A stretch of 64,000 bases of DNA from Globodera rostochiensis (lineage: Eukaryota; Nematoda; Chromadorea; Rhabditida; Heteroderidae): NCBI GenBank assembly GCA_018350325.1, contig JAEVLN010000005.1, forward strand, positions 4,190,393 to 4,254,392, given 5' to 3'. Position numbers and translations under genes: made by a program. Shown piece by piece: positions 1-9,299 of this stretch. Each line of letters opens with the position of its first letter. Position 1 is the first letter of the stretch. The notes below the pieces were generated by a model, which was not told where the DNA came from, did not search any database, and saw nothing but the letters and a program-made list of their open reading frames with translations.

Positions 1-133
1 CAACAGTCAGAAACAATGACCGTAAATCAATTATTGAATAGAATAGCAAATATGAGATTTGTTAAAGTGGGACCGCTACCGGTACGGGATTTCACGGTTT
101 TTTCAGTCCCGGTCCCGGTCGGAATGGGACTTT

Positions 134-795
134 TTAAAAACTGAAATTCCCGGTCCCGGTTTTTTGGAGGGACTTTGATTGACGCTGCCGCTGAATGTAA
201 AGAATAAAGTCTACAAGTTTCTTCTCATATTCAATTGGTGGCTTTTGACAAACAGTCGTAGGAACTCGGACGCGTAAGTTATGCCGAAGCATAAACTTTT
301 CAAGCCAGCCACGGCTTGCCTTAAATCTCACGTTAAACTTTCTCCAAACAACCAAAAGCTCACTTTGAAAATCGTTTCCTCGTCATCTGCTTGGTCTGCG
401 ATTTGTAGAGCGTGAATCTGGATTGTTCGTCGAGAAACTCGTTGATTACACGCGGGTTGTGTTCGGATCCACTCAATCAATTGTTCATCTAATTTTTTGT
501 CGCGGAGATGTCGCCCAGCACCGTCAAGTCTCAAGCGTTTTCCCGATTTTGATTCCCTGAAGTTGTAGTTCATTTTACAAAGGGCAACCATAGGTACCGC
601 AAAGAGAGCAGTTGTTGCTTCTGCTTTTGCCATTCTCTAATGCGCTTTCTATCTATTAAACCGCCGGCTTGCTTCATTAATTGAATGGGATTTGGTGAAG
701 TTGACGACTTCCAATTTTTCGTCGATTGTAAAAATGCGACGTTTTTTTGAGATAGTAATATCCGGTTGCTCCTCGTTGAAATCGTCGTCACTCAT
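134..795 (-). pseudogene. CENP-B/pogo-type transposase DNA-binding relic, copy 1
   Basis: Reading starts at the ATG at 793-795 (MSDDDFNEEQ...). It shows the classic N-terminal pogo/CENP-B signature: basic RRIFTIDEKLEVVNF, an RRFN / DRKRIREW helix, and further on the CENP-B-type second domain (WLEKFMLRHNLRVRVPTT). The frame shifts at least twice, after RRFN and again before the WLEKF part, and nothing resembling a DDE catalytic domain follows. It is therefore a DNA-binding-domain relic rather than a working transposase. At its C-terminal side it runs into CGGTCCCGG-rich MITE-terminal DNA. The same relic recurs in the other two tandem units, so it predates the triplication. Confidence 0.75.
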
Positions 796-1139
796 TTTTA
801 TTGGTAGACGCTAAATTTACACTAAATGTTAATGGCAAAAATAAAAACTTATAGGTAGGTTCTCAGATAATTTTAAAGTTCACGGTTTTTACCCTGTTCT
901 AGTTTGGCCTGTTCTGTTCCTTCCAAGAATTTTGAATCTGTTAACTTAAATTTTTTAATTTTGGCGTTTCTTTTAATTAAATCATGAACTGAGTTTTTTT
1001 TTGCGTTAAAGAAAATTTTTATAAGGGGCTTTGGGCCTTTTTATTAAATTATTTTATTGCAAAAATGGACGGATAAACTAAGTGAACGCCGCCTCATTCA
1101 AAACGGTATAAATTATATACCAACGTTTTGTCTCGAGGA

Positions 1140-1793
1140 GATATGAAGCGGTATCTCGACAGCTTGGCACAGTGAGTTAAGCACGAAAAACATGTTTTTA
1201 GGCTTTATTTGGAGCTTCTAAAGTTAATTTATAATGCCTATTTTGGGGTTTTTTGTGCCTAATGCCTATTTGTGCCTATTTCGAATTTGTGCCTATTTCA
1301 TGCCTATTTCGACAGGACTTTTTCAGGATTTTGAGATTGCAAAAAATTCCAATAAAGGCAAAAGCTACCTGGATTTTAACAGTTTACATGAAGCGGTTGA
1401 AAAATTGCAATCACGCAATCTCACACTTGTTGAAAGTTAGTGAAAAACTGCGCTATTTAAAATTCACATTTTCAAGGTTCTTTCGGCGATTTTTGAAATA
1501 ATGTTGAAAAATCTTATTTTTGTTTTAGGAACAAAACATTTTGGCAGACAATCGCATTGCTTTACGCCGGAAAATATCGAAACATTTTGATTTGTAACTG
1601 CAATAAGCAGAAATGATCGCTTATTTTTTCTTTTTTTTGTTTTGTTAAAACCTTCGGTAAAAAATTTTATTTGCCTATTTTTGTGCCAATTTGAAGATTT
1701 TTGTGCCTATTTCAAGCCTATTTTGGCATTTTTTTTCTCACCTATTTATGCGCATATTTTGCATTTTTTTCGTGCCTAAAAGTGCCACCCCTG
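1140..1793. mobile_element. T-rich 'tgcctattt' element, left-truncated
   Basis: It carries many repeats of tgcctattt/gtgcctattt. The right end reads AAAGTGCCACCCCTG, matching in type the terminal repeat of the complete relative at 59004-59692 (AAAGTAGCAGCCCTG), and the internal words cttggcac..gagttaagcacgaaaaacatg are also shared. The left terminal repeat is missing. A non-autonomous hAT-like element is the best reading. The short ORFs across it (1234-1501) have no protein-like features. Confidence 0.5.
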
Positions 1794-1827
1794 CTAATCA
1801 CATTTAGTCGCTATTTTTAAGCACAAA

Positions 1828-2206
1828 AAAAAACATAAAATTCATCGATTTCTGATTGTTTTTAAAAAATAATTCATATTTAACGACAGCCTTTTAGTCA
1901 TTTTCGAAAACAATCCATAAAAAAATAAACTCATAAAAAATAAGGCAAAAAATGGCGGCGCTGAAAACGCCCAAATGGCGCTGGAGCCGAGATGTCCAGG
2001 GTGGCGATGAGTTGACCTGGCACTTAAAACTTCCGGAATCGCAATTTTTCGGTGCATATTTCGGTGTTTTTTGTGCATATTTTAACCTTTTTTGGCATTT
2101 TCAGCAGAATTATATAATAAAAATACAAAAACATGAAAATAGGTAACAAAAAAGGTCGAAATAGGTAAAAATAGTTATTATAAAGTCCATTCTAGGAGCC
2201 TCAGAC
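1828..2206 (-). repeat. Inverted copy of a unit segment found at about 9977-10355
   Basis: Reverse complement of the stretch that lies uninterrupted in copy 2 (agctcagtctgaggctcctag... through the gaaaatgactaaaagg motif). Its outer part (about 1830-1995) is inverted relative to 5222-5390 in the same copy, so the Maverick-like fragment sits between two inverted pieces. This suggests the insertion came with, or triggered, a local inversion. Confidence 0.75.
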
Positions 2207-3161
2207 TGAGTTTTGTATCGACGCCAAATTTTATAGGGTTTTTTTCTACAATTTTCAGCATTTTTTCATAATAATTTTGACTGGTTATGAGATTTTGTAT
2301 TGGAGGTAGTTTTGTGCGTTTTGGCAAAGAAGTGCCTGCAAATTTTGCGTTTGTTCCTCCAATATCAGTAGCCGATGAATACTCATCTTCTCCACTGCTT
2401 ATCGTACTTTTGAAATTGGCAGCAACGCTTTTCCCCGGTCTTTGACGATATTTTAGTGACGTGTTGCTATTTTCTTCCGTCTCCAGTTTTGCATTGACGG
2501 TGGGTTTTTGAATGCCCATATAGGATGCGATATTTGGTACGGATGTTGTATTTTCTATTACAACCTTTTGTGGTCTATTTTCCATCAAATCTTTGAGCTG
2601 GTGTCTTTGTTTGTATAGCCAAGAATGCCGCTTCATCCTAACATCAGCTCCTGTCTTAGTGTCTGCCAGATTTTTTTGAATGTTTACATCCAAGTCGGAT
2701 TTTTCGTTTTGAAAAGGTTCTGTTGCCGATCCTCGCTTCAAAAGGTTCATCAGCGTGAGATATTCACTCTCCGGCACCATTATCATCTTTTTTTGTATGC
2801 TCCATTGTGACGTGGTAATTTTTTCAATCAAATGTTGAGCAATAACTCTGAGCACTGGCACGAGGATAGCTCCGAGAGCAACTCCGCTTCCTTCTTGAAT
2901 TCTTTTTCGAGCCGTCCGTTCGGTACGAGAACGTGCAATTGATCGATAATAATCGGCGTATTTGATCAGCCGGCGTCGCTGACGCGTGTTAAGCCGAAAA
3001 TTGAATTTTAAAACGTTTGCACAGATTTCTACTAAGCCTAAAATCTGGTCTGCGTTCGCCTCTTTGAGAACGTCTTTTTTTCTTCGAACAGACTTTGTGG
3101 CTGCTTGTTTTTTGAAAAACTCGGAATTTCCACTTACGTATGGAGTGAATTTATAACACAT
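2178..3161 (-). CDS. Maverick/Polinton-type structural or core-like ORF, 3' fused to repeat
   Basis: A 327-residue open frame. Residues about 40-115 are rich in Arg and resemble a recurrent Maverick/adintovirus ORF type: an (L/F)NTRQRRRL stretch, then a basic SRTERTARKR segment, a glycine/alanine-rich hydrophobic helix (GSGVALGAILVPVL), and later a KKMIMVPESEYL motif. These ORFs are usually regarded as virion or core-associated; I infer that from pattern memory only. The last eight or nine codons lie in the neighbouring inverted repeat (1828-2206), so the natural C-terminus has been lost. It lies directly downstream of the packaging-ATPase relic on the same strand, the order expected of one mobile element. 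This is an old genomic copy and only a fragment. Confidence 0.55.
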   Translation of the reverse strand: MCYKFTPYVSGNSEFFKKQAATKSVRRKKDVLKEANADQILGLVEICANVLKFNFRLNTRQRRRLIKYADYYRSIARSRTERTARKRIQEGSGVALGAILVPVLRVIAQHLIEKITTSQWSIQKKMIMVPESEYLTLMNLLKRGSATEPFQNEKSDLDVNIQKNLADTKTGADVRMKRHSWLYKQRHQLKDLMENRPQKVVIENTTSVPNIASYMGIQKPTVNAKLETEENSNTSLKYRQRPGKSVAANFKSTISSGEDEYSSATDIGGTNAKFAGTSLPKRTKLPPIQNLITSQNYYEKMLKIVEKNPIKFGVDTKLSLRLLEWTL

Positions 3162-3203
3162 TTTGTTATCAATTCCAAATTTTTGCTCCTTATATAGACT
3201 TTC

Positions 3204-3692
3204 TTATTCGATTGGGAGATAAATTTCACGTTGTTCGCCTGGAAAAATTTTTGAAGTCAGACGCTCAACCTCTGGAGCGTTTGGGCGCATGTTTATTACC
3301 AAATAGCTGAAGGGGTCGCGCGTTGCGTCGTTGTAAGCCTCCATAAAGTAATTTAGTCGTTTGGGAAACAACTGAGAGCCTACTGTCCTTACTTGCAGCT
3401 GGCCAGAGGGTTTCTGGTTAATACAAGATAATGACTATTTGCTCTCGCCGTCCGAATGTCCCTCCCATAAAGACTTTGAGTAACGAAAACCACACTAACA
3501 TTCCAGTTATGGGAACCCCTTGTGAACAGCAAATCGAGAAAATCATTTTTCACGTTCAACATCAGATCATCCAGAATCAGCAAGAGTGGTTTTGGCTGAG
3601 ATTGAACCATTTGACAGCAGCTTCATCAGCCATTGGGTTTTACCGCTTCCGGTTGCGCCTGATAGAATTAGAGTAAATGGTGCGTTAAACAT
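3204..3692 (-). pseudogene. Maverick-type packaging ATPase (FtsK/HerA-like), frameshifted
   Basis: The ATG at 3690-3692 opens a frame with a P-loop (Walker A, GATGSGKT) near residue 10, followed after one frame break by a Walker B segment (LLILDDLM). Further on come residues typical of Maverick/adintovirus-like ATPases (SHYLVLTRNP) and, after a second break, a YNDATRDPFSYLV / IFPGEQREIYLP tail ending at a TAA at 3204-3206. Two frame breaks make it non-functional as it stands. No capsid, protease, integrase or polymerase B gene of such an element is visible nearby, so only a small piece was captured or survives. Confidence 0.7.
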
Positions 3693-3799
3693 TGTAAAAT
3701 TGGTTTATACACCAACATGTGGCAACCCTTATATAGTGTTAAATGGTTGAAAATTGGGCTGTGCATGCAAAATGAATTGTTTTACATAATAAGTTCAAG

Positions 3800-4231
3800 A
3801 TGGCAGACGACGACAGCGACATCGAGATCCTGTCGCCGCATGGTTCGCCTGATCATACTCCGGGCCCGATGAACGCTGGCGTGTACCTTGGAGGCCTGGC
3901 TCCTGTTAGCCCGGACTCGCCTGTGTATAGTCCGGGCTTTTGGATTATAGAGGTGTCGCAGTTGCGGCATGTCATTGTTGAAATGACAAAAAACGGTCCT
4001 GGGGGGTTCTATTGCCACGGCTGCACCGACATGCGGCATCTGTCTAGTTGAGGAGGTATCTCAGTTAGGTTATCTAGTTTAAGTTCTTTTTTATAGGTCA
4101 CGTGTGTAATGAAGCCGTGCGGCCATACATTCTGCCCGCATTGCGCCAATGTGTTTATGCAGCAGAAATTGGGCCAGTGTCCGTACTGCCGTGTGAGCAA
4201 CTTTGAGGTGCAGCGTATATATTTCAACTAA
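3800..4231 (+). pseudogene. RING-finger (C3HC4) protein, probably one 41-bp intron and a frame break
   Basis: An N-terminal acidic/Pro-rich part (MADDDSDIEI..., with SPDSPVYSPG) is followed by a C3HC4 RING: CGIC just before position 4055, a GT..AG intron at 4056-4096, then KPCGHTFCPHC and CPYC, with a stop at 4229-4231. The RING half is in a different frame from the 3800 ATG. The change falls near a run of six G at 4001-4006, so there is either a homopolymer slip or a second unrecognised intron. RING proteins normally act as ubiquitin E3 ligases. It is divergently oriented to the Maverick-like genes and may belong to the same element (inference). Confidence 0.55.
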
Positions 4232-4430
4232 AACAAGGCTTAAAAAATCCAAAAAAAAAGCAAAAAAAAAAAAGCCAAAAAAAAATGCAAAAAAAAGCCA
4301 AAAAAAGGAATGCAAAAAAAAAAAGCCAAAAAAAAAGAATGCAAAAAAAAAAAAGCAAAAAAAAAAAAGCAAAAAATGCAAAAAAAAAAGCCAAAAAAAA
4401 AGCAAAAAAAAAACATTTAGATTGTGGTAG
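4232..4430 (+). repeat. A-rich simple repeat (aaaaaagc / aaaaaatgc)
   Basis: Poly-A runs punctuated by gc and tgc. Lys-rich and Phe-rich ORFs on both strands here are by-products of composition. Confidence 0.9.
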
Positions 4431-4763
4431 AAAAAATAGCCTGGGTTTATGTTAAACGGGGTTGAAAATTTCTATTAGTTTTGAATTGTTTACTAACTTT
4501 AGATTGTGGTATGGGGAATTGTAAAACAGTATTTATTGCTGAACAATTTAATTTTGGGTATGATATTGGGTTTTTTGAGAAGCGAAAATAGTAACTTTTA
4601 ATATAGATTGTAAATAGTTAAGTGATTGGACAGTTTTAGACCGAATAAGATTGAATTGGGTTAGAATAAAATTTTTTAATTTTATATAAACTCGGGCTTA
4701 AGTGTTAGATCTGTTTAGAAATTTTATAGTATTTTTTTTAGATTTGTGTTGTGGTTTGTGCAT

Positions 4764-4841
4764 GTCTGTATACGGTAACGGGCCGAAACAGACTTTTTTT
4801 TGGGTACAAAGAGAGACCGTACTGATGAGGCCCGCTCTCTT
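4764..4841 (+). ncRNA. Two adjacent hairpins carrying a split hammerhead-like core (locus 1)
   Basis: Hairpin X (4764-4793) is closed by GUCUGU/ACAGAC, and its loop reads A, UACGGU, AA, CGGGCC, GAA. Hairpin Y (4809-4841) is closed by AAGAGAG/CUCUCUU, and its loop reads ACCGUA, CUGAUGA, GGCCCG. UACGGU pairs with ACCGUA and CGGGCC with GGCCCG, so the loops together supply all parts of a hammerhead ribozyme core (CUGANGA, GAAA, a UH cleavage site), but split and permuted. A second locus at 52080-52163 keeps the same layout with compensatory changes. Activity is unproven. Confidence 0.35.
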
Positions 4842-4878
4842 GGGGAATAACGGGTTGGGGTACTCGACAAAACGGCCT

Positions 4879-4909
4879 CGTTTTGCATCCGGCTGCCGGA
4901 TGCAAAACG
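4879..4909. repeat. Perfect short hairpin, first of a pair
   Basis: A 14-bp stem (CGTTTTGCATCCGG, 4879-4892) with a 3-nt loop and its exact complement at 4896-4909. It has the same core as the hairpin at 4966-5010. Confidence 0.85.
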
Positions 4910-4965
4910 GGATATTTTGGAGTGGTTGCAGTCCATGGGTGTAATTAAAGGGTTAATGCAGACTT

Positions 4966-5010
4966 AAGACCTCGTTTTGCATCCGGTTGCCGGATGCAAA
5001 ACGGGGTCTT
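4966..5010. repeat. 21-bp hairpin, second of a pair
   Basis: The left arm 4966-4986 (AAGACC, T, CGTTTTGCATCCGG) pairs with 4990-5010 over 21 positions with one T-G mismatch and a 3-nt loop (TTG). Together with 4879-4909 it forms a repeated palindrome. Confidence 0.85.
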
Positions 5011-5082
5011 ATGCTGCTGTTATGTTCTTCGCCATTTTAGGCATTATCAGAATGATCAGACTCTGTGAAAGGAGGATTCTGA

Positions 5083-5219
5083 TCAATTGAATAGGGTTCA
5101 ATTTGTCCAATTTGGGTGTTCTGTCGGTCGATTTGGTGATGGACATTTTGTCCAAAGTTTGTTGGCGCCGGCATTTTCAAATCTTCGGCGGCTTCACCTT
5201 TGTCCCACCAGTCTTCTCC
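5083..5219 (-). pseudogene. SP-HTH fragment, N-terminal part, antisense
   Basis: On the minus strand this encodes the GEGWWDKGEAEDLK-to-QIDRQNTQIGQIEPN part of the SP-HTH family (type A N-terminus), with no start codon and no HTH. It joins directly to T-rich repeat DNA at about 5220, so it is rearrangement debris. Confidence 0.75.
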
Positions 5220-5645
5220 GATCTCGGCTCCAGCGCCATTTGGGCGTTTTCAGCGCCGCCATTTTTTGCCTTATTTTTTATGAGTTTATTTTTTTATGGA
5301 TTGTTTCCGAAAATGACTAAAAGGCTATCGTTAAATATGAATTATTTTTTAAAAACAATCAGAAATCGATGAATTTTAGGTCTATTTTTCCAAATTTTTG
5401 GTCAAAAATGCCAAAATATGCTCAAAATATGCTCAAAACCCCAAAATCATGCTTTAATTTATAAACGCTTTTTTTGTTTGGTGTTTAAAAATTTTTGGTT
5501 AAAATTTTTTTCTTACTTTTTTTGTACCTATTTGGTACCTATTTTGGCATTTTTTTCTCACTTATTTGGTACTTATTTTTAAACCGCGTTTTAAACCGGT
5601 TTATTTTTTCATTTTGCTATTCACTTTCGATCGTTTTTTTTATAA

Positions 5646-5785
5646 AAATGATTATTATTTATAAGATGCCAGCAGGAATATTGATTTGGGTAAGATATTA
5701 TTCAAGAATATGATTTATATGAAGGCCCCTTTCAATTGCTGTCATTTATTACTTTTAATATTATTTATCAAAGCTAAATAATTTT
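5646..5785 (+). promoter_or_regulatory. Shared upstream module P1 (gene at 5959)
   Basis: Conserved noncoding block: ...ttgatttgggtaagatattatt, a tgatttatatgaa word, a caattgctgtcatttattac word, and ...tcaaagctaaataat. It recurs with conserved order upstream of SP-HTH genes or remnants at about 10620, 16637, 27050, 38990, 50350 and 58855, and on the minus strand at 42780-42905. Outside the triplication the neighbouring DNA is diverged, which suggests selection or co-amplification as a cis-regulatory module. Confidence 0.55.
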
Positions 5786-5958
5786 AATTTATATTATGTG
5801 TGAATGTTTAATTTATTTTTTTTAATATGAGAAAATTTTTGGGATTCTTAAACGCAAAAACGTTGACAAATTTTTTATCAAATTTGTGTTTAATTATTAA
5901 ATTAATTGAAATTTTATATCAATATCCCTAAATTCAGAGGTTGTTTTGCCCAAATAAA

Positions 5959-6870
5959 ATGGAATTTTGGATTTTAATTTTTGTGTCATTATTTGCATCA
6001 ATTTTACTGGACAAAGCCGAATCCGTAAAATTGGAGCTCAAAACATTTGATGAAATATTCGGAGAAGGCTGGTGGGACAAAGGTGAAGCCAAAGATTTAA
6101 AAATGCCGGCGCCAACAAACTTTGGACAAAATGTCCATCACCAAATCGACCGACAGAACACCCAAATTGGACAAATTGAACCCAATATTGCTGAAAATGA
6201 GAGAAAACGTAAAATTATCAACAAATTCCACGCAATGAAAGACGAATTTAAGCAAAAAGGAAAATATTCGGCAAAAGAAAGAACTCAAATTGAAAATGAA
6301 ATAGCTAAACATTTAAAAGTCTGTCGCTCAAAAATATATGAATGGAAAAAAGAATTTGGCCTAAGTCGAAAAAGGCATAACATTGGGAAAGAAAAAATTG
6401 ATCGAAAACATTTTGTAGAGAAATTTGATCAGAGAAAAGCCGAGTTAATGCGGGACGGATTCAAAAACTCTTATCCCAGTCAAATTGATGAAACTGTCGC
6501 AAAAGAGTTGGGCCTCAGTTTTATGACAATTTACAGGTGGAAACGAAAACTTGGCCAAACCAGTGAGTATTTCGAGCCCAAATTATTTATTTTTATTAAT
6601 TAAAAATCATTTACAGAACCAAACCATAAACACTCCCACAGCGAACAAAAGGAATTGATGAAACGTTATTATGACATTAAAGACAACAATCGTAAAATTA
6701 GAGACGAGGACATTGCCAAAATGTTGAAAATTGGAAGTGGCACTTTGATTAGATGGAAAAAACAATTTAAACGACAGCAATTGCATCCAAATTCTGTCGA
6801 TTCTGTGGAAGAGAATGCCGCCGGCGCGAATATTCAGGAAATTGTGAAGTCGAATTTGGGGAGTATTTGA
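5959..6870 (+). CDS. SP-HTH secreted triple helix-turn-helix protein, copy A
   Basis: Two exons, 5959-6562 and 6617-6870, joined at a phase-1 GTGAGT..TTTACAG intron, give 285 residues. An upstream TTG at 5941 is ignored; the ATG at 5959 places a clear signal peptide first (MEFWILIFVSLFASIL, cleavage probably near AES). Then come the family block FDEIFGEGWWDKGEA (about 30-44), a single IEPN word with no repeat expansion, and three HTH units at about 80-137, 146-200 and 210-255, each ending in a W-K-(K/R)-x-(F/L) recognition helix. The C-terminal tail NSVDSVEENAAGANIQEI is a family hallmark. The HTHs resemble homeodomain-like/transposase DNA-binding helices. A secreted DNA-binding-type protein is unusual; a nucleus-directed effector role is inference. 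I do not recognise a published name. Confidence 0.8.
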
Positions 6871-7051
6871 ATGGCATGCAATGATCGAACCATTGATACG
6901 ACTTAATTGAAACAGGGAGTTTGCATACGATATGATATCGTATCCTAGAATCATATCGGAGATATGACACAATTGAAATAGGCCTCTGGTCACCGATTCT
7001 TTCAGATTTTGATCTCTTCCTCTTCTCACATACTCCTCCTTTCATTCAAAG

Positions 7052-7272
7052 TAGGGTGGCACGGGCCCGGGACCAGTACTGAAATGGTCAATTCTTTCCA
7101 TTTTGGTACTGAAATTTTAGTCCCGGTTTTTCAAAATTTCTTTAAATCCCTTTATAATGGACCCAGTTTTTTACCAAGCATTTTTTTGCCCAGTAGTCCC
7201 GGTTTTTTTTGACCGGGACCAAATTTAGTTCCGGTCCCGGTTTTCCAAAAGTCCCGGTACCGTGCCACCCTA
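7052..7272. mobile_element. hAT-type MITE, 221 bp, 8-bp TSD
   Basis: Terminal repeats TAGGGTGGCACGGG... and ...CCGTGCCACCCTA are flanked by the direct repeat ATTCAAAG at 7044-7051 and 7273-7280. The interior is CCCGGT-rich. There is no coding capacity. The same insertion is present in the other two tandem units, so it predates the triplication. Confidence 0.9.
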
Positions 7273-7512
7273 ATTCAAAGTATGGCAAATCTTCGGCTGA
7301 AGGCATAAAAAATTTTATTTGTTTCATTAAGTTTAAGAAAAAAATCAGAGGGGGGACTTTTAAGCTAGGGTTGCTCCCGAGCCCCAAAATTGGGTAGTCC
7401 CCGACCCTCTACATGGCCAACCCCGACATCCCCGGGTCTTGGGCCAGAAAAATGGCATAATTTTTGGGTTCGGGGTTTGTCGGACGGGAAATCAATTAAA
7501 GAAAAGTTTGAA

Positions 7513-8040
7513 TCGCACAAAAATATTTGAATGGAAAAAAGAATTTGGCCTAAGTCAAAAGTTCTATGAAAAAGAAGAACGTAAACATCTGGTAGATAAA
7601 TTTGATCAAATGAAAGCCGAATTAAAGCGGGACGGATTCAAAAACTCTCAAAAATTAGATGAAACTTTCGCAAAAGAGTTGGGCCTCAATTTTAGAACAA
7701 TTTATAATTGGAAACGTGAACTTGGCCAAACCAGTGAGTATTTCAAGCCCAATTTATTATTTATTTATTTTAATTTTAAAAAAATTATTTAACAGAACCA
7801 CAACATAACCATAACAAACAAAAGGAATTGAAGAAACGTTATTATGACATTAAAGACCATAATCCCAAAATTATTGACGGGGACATTGCCAAAATGATGA
7901 AAATTGGAAGAAGCACTTTGTATAAATGAAAACAATTTAAAGGACAGCAATTTTATCAAAATTCTGTCGGTAGACAATCTGTGGAAGAGAATGCCGCCGG
8001 CAGATGTTCAGGAAATTGATTATTCGCGGTGAGCATTTGA
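7513..8040 (+). pseudogene. SP-HTH pseudogene, 5'-truncated (copy 1 debris)
   Basis: It starts within HTH1 (KIFEWKKEFGLSQ). HTH2 continues to a conserved donor after 7733, and exon 2 starts at 7796. Exon 2 has an in-frame stop within HTH3 (TLYK then TGA) and further shifts. Signal peptide, acidic block and linker are missing. The corresponding position in copy 2 (13585-14195) is a different truncated version, so the two units decayed separately. Confidence 0.75.
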
Positions 8041-8278
8041 ATGAATGGCCAATGATTTCGAAAAATTTGGCATTTAATGATTAAATATTAAACATTTTTG
8101 CACTATGACAAAATACGACATTTAATCTAAGAAAAAGCCCACTTTCAACAGTCAGAAACAATGACCGTAAATCAATTATTGAATAGAATAGCAAATATGA
8201 GATTTGTTAAAGTGGGACCGCTACCGGTACGGGATTTCACGGTTTTTTCAGTCCCGGTCCCGGTCGGAATGGGACTTT

Positions 8279-8940
8279 TTAAAAACTGAAATTCCCGGTC
8301 CCGGTTTTTTGGAGGGACTTTGATTGACGCTGCCGCTGAATGTAAAGAATAAAGTCTACAAGTTTCTTCTCATATTCAATTGGTGGCTTTTGAGAAACAG
8401 TCGTAGGAACTCGGACGCGTAAGTTATGCCGAAGCATAAACTTTTCAAGCCAGCCACGGCTTGCCTTAAATCTCACGTTAAACTTTCTCCAAACAACCAA
8501 AAGCTCACTTTGAAAATCGTTTCCTCGTCATCTGCTTGGTCTGCGATTTGTAGAGCGTGAATCTGGATTGTTCGTCGAGAAACTCGTTGATTACACGCGG
8601 GTTGTGTTCGGATCCACTCAATCAATTGTTCATCTAATTTTTTGTCGCGGAGATGTCGCCCAGCACCGTCAAGTCTCAAGCGTTTTCCCGATTTTGATTC
8701 CCTGAAGTTGTAGTTCATTTTACAAAGGGCAACCATAGGTACCGCAAAGAGAGCAGTTGTTGCTTCTGCTTTTGCCATTCTCTAATGCGCTTTCTATCTA
8801 TTAAACCGCCGGCTTGCTTCATTAATTGAATGGGATTTGGTGAAGTTGACGACTTCCAATTTTTCGTCGATTGTAAAAATGCGACATTTTTTTGAGATAG
8901 TAATATTCGGCTGCTCCTCGTTGAAATCGTCGTCACTCAT
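8279..8940 (-). pseudogene. CENP-B/pogo-type DNA-binding relic, copy 2
   Basis: Near-identical to the relic at 134-795, with the same frame breaks and a few base changes (for example TVSQK for TVCQK). The breaks therefore arose before the duplication. Start ATG at 8938-8940. Confidence 0.75.
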
Positions 8941-9299
8941 TTTTATTGGTAGACGCTAAATTTTACCCTAAATGTTAATGGCAAAAATAAAAACTTATAG
9001 GTAGGTTCTTAGATAATTTTAAAGTTCACGGTTTTTACCCTGTTCTAGCTTGGCCTGTTCTGTTCCTTCCAAGAATTTTGAATCTGTTAACTTAAATTTT
9101 TTAATTTTGGCGTTTCTTTTAATTAAATCATGAACTGAATTTTTTTTGCGTTAAAGAAAATTTTTATAAGGGGCTTTGGGCCTTTTTATTAAATTATTTT
9201 ATTGCAAAAATGGACGGATAAACTAAGTGAACGCCGCCTCATTCAAAACGGTATAAATTATATACCAACGTTTTGTCTCGAGGAGATGTGCATGAAGCG

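Larger units (their letters stand above)
1..8145. repeat. Tandem segmental unit, copy 1
   Basis: First of three tandem copies of a 6-8 kb unit; the same opening words (caacagtcagaaacaatg) recur at 8146 and 14302. Order within the unit: CENP-B-like relic on minus, T-rich cctatttt element, promoter module, SP-HTH gene on plus, hAT MITE, SP-HTH debris. Copy 1 differs from the others by a Maverick-like insertion at about 2207-5080 with an inverted flank, and by lacking about 760 bp that copies 2 and 3 carry after the gene (11870-12630 in copy 2). The left edge is the window edge, so the unit may extend further. Confidence 0.85.

Noticed and set aside
4203..4430. Lys-rich ORF and its Phe-rich antisense
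   Set aside because: Poly-A simple repeat.
5941..5958. Upstream TTG start for the 5959 gene (also at 10915 and 16933)
   Set aside because: Non-ATG start is not expected in a nuclear gene and would put six residues before the signal peptide.
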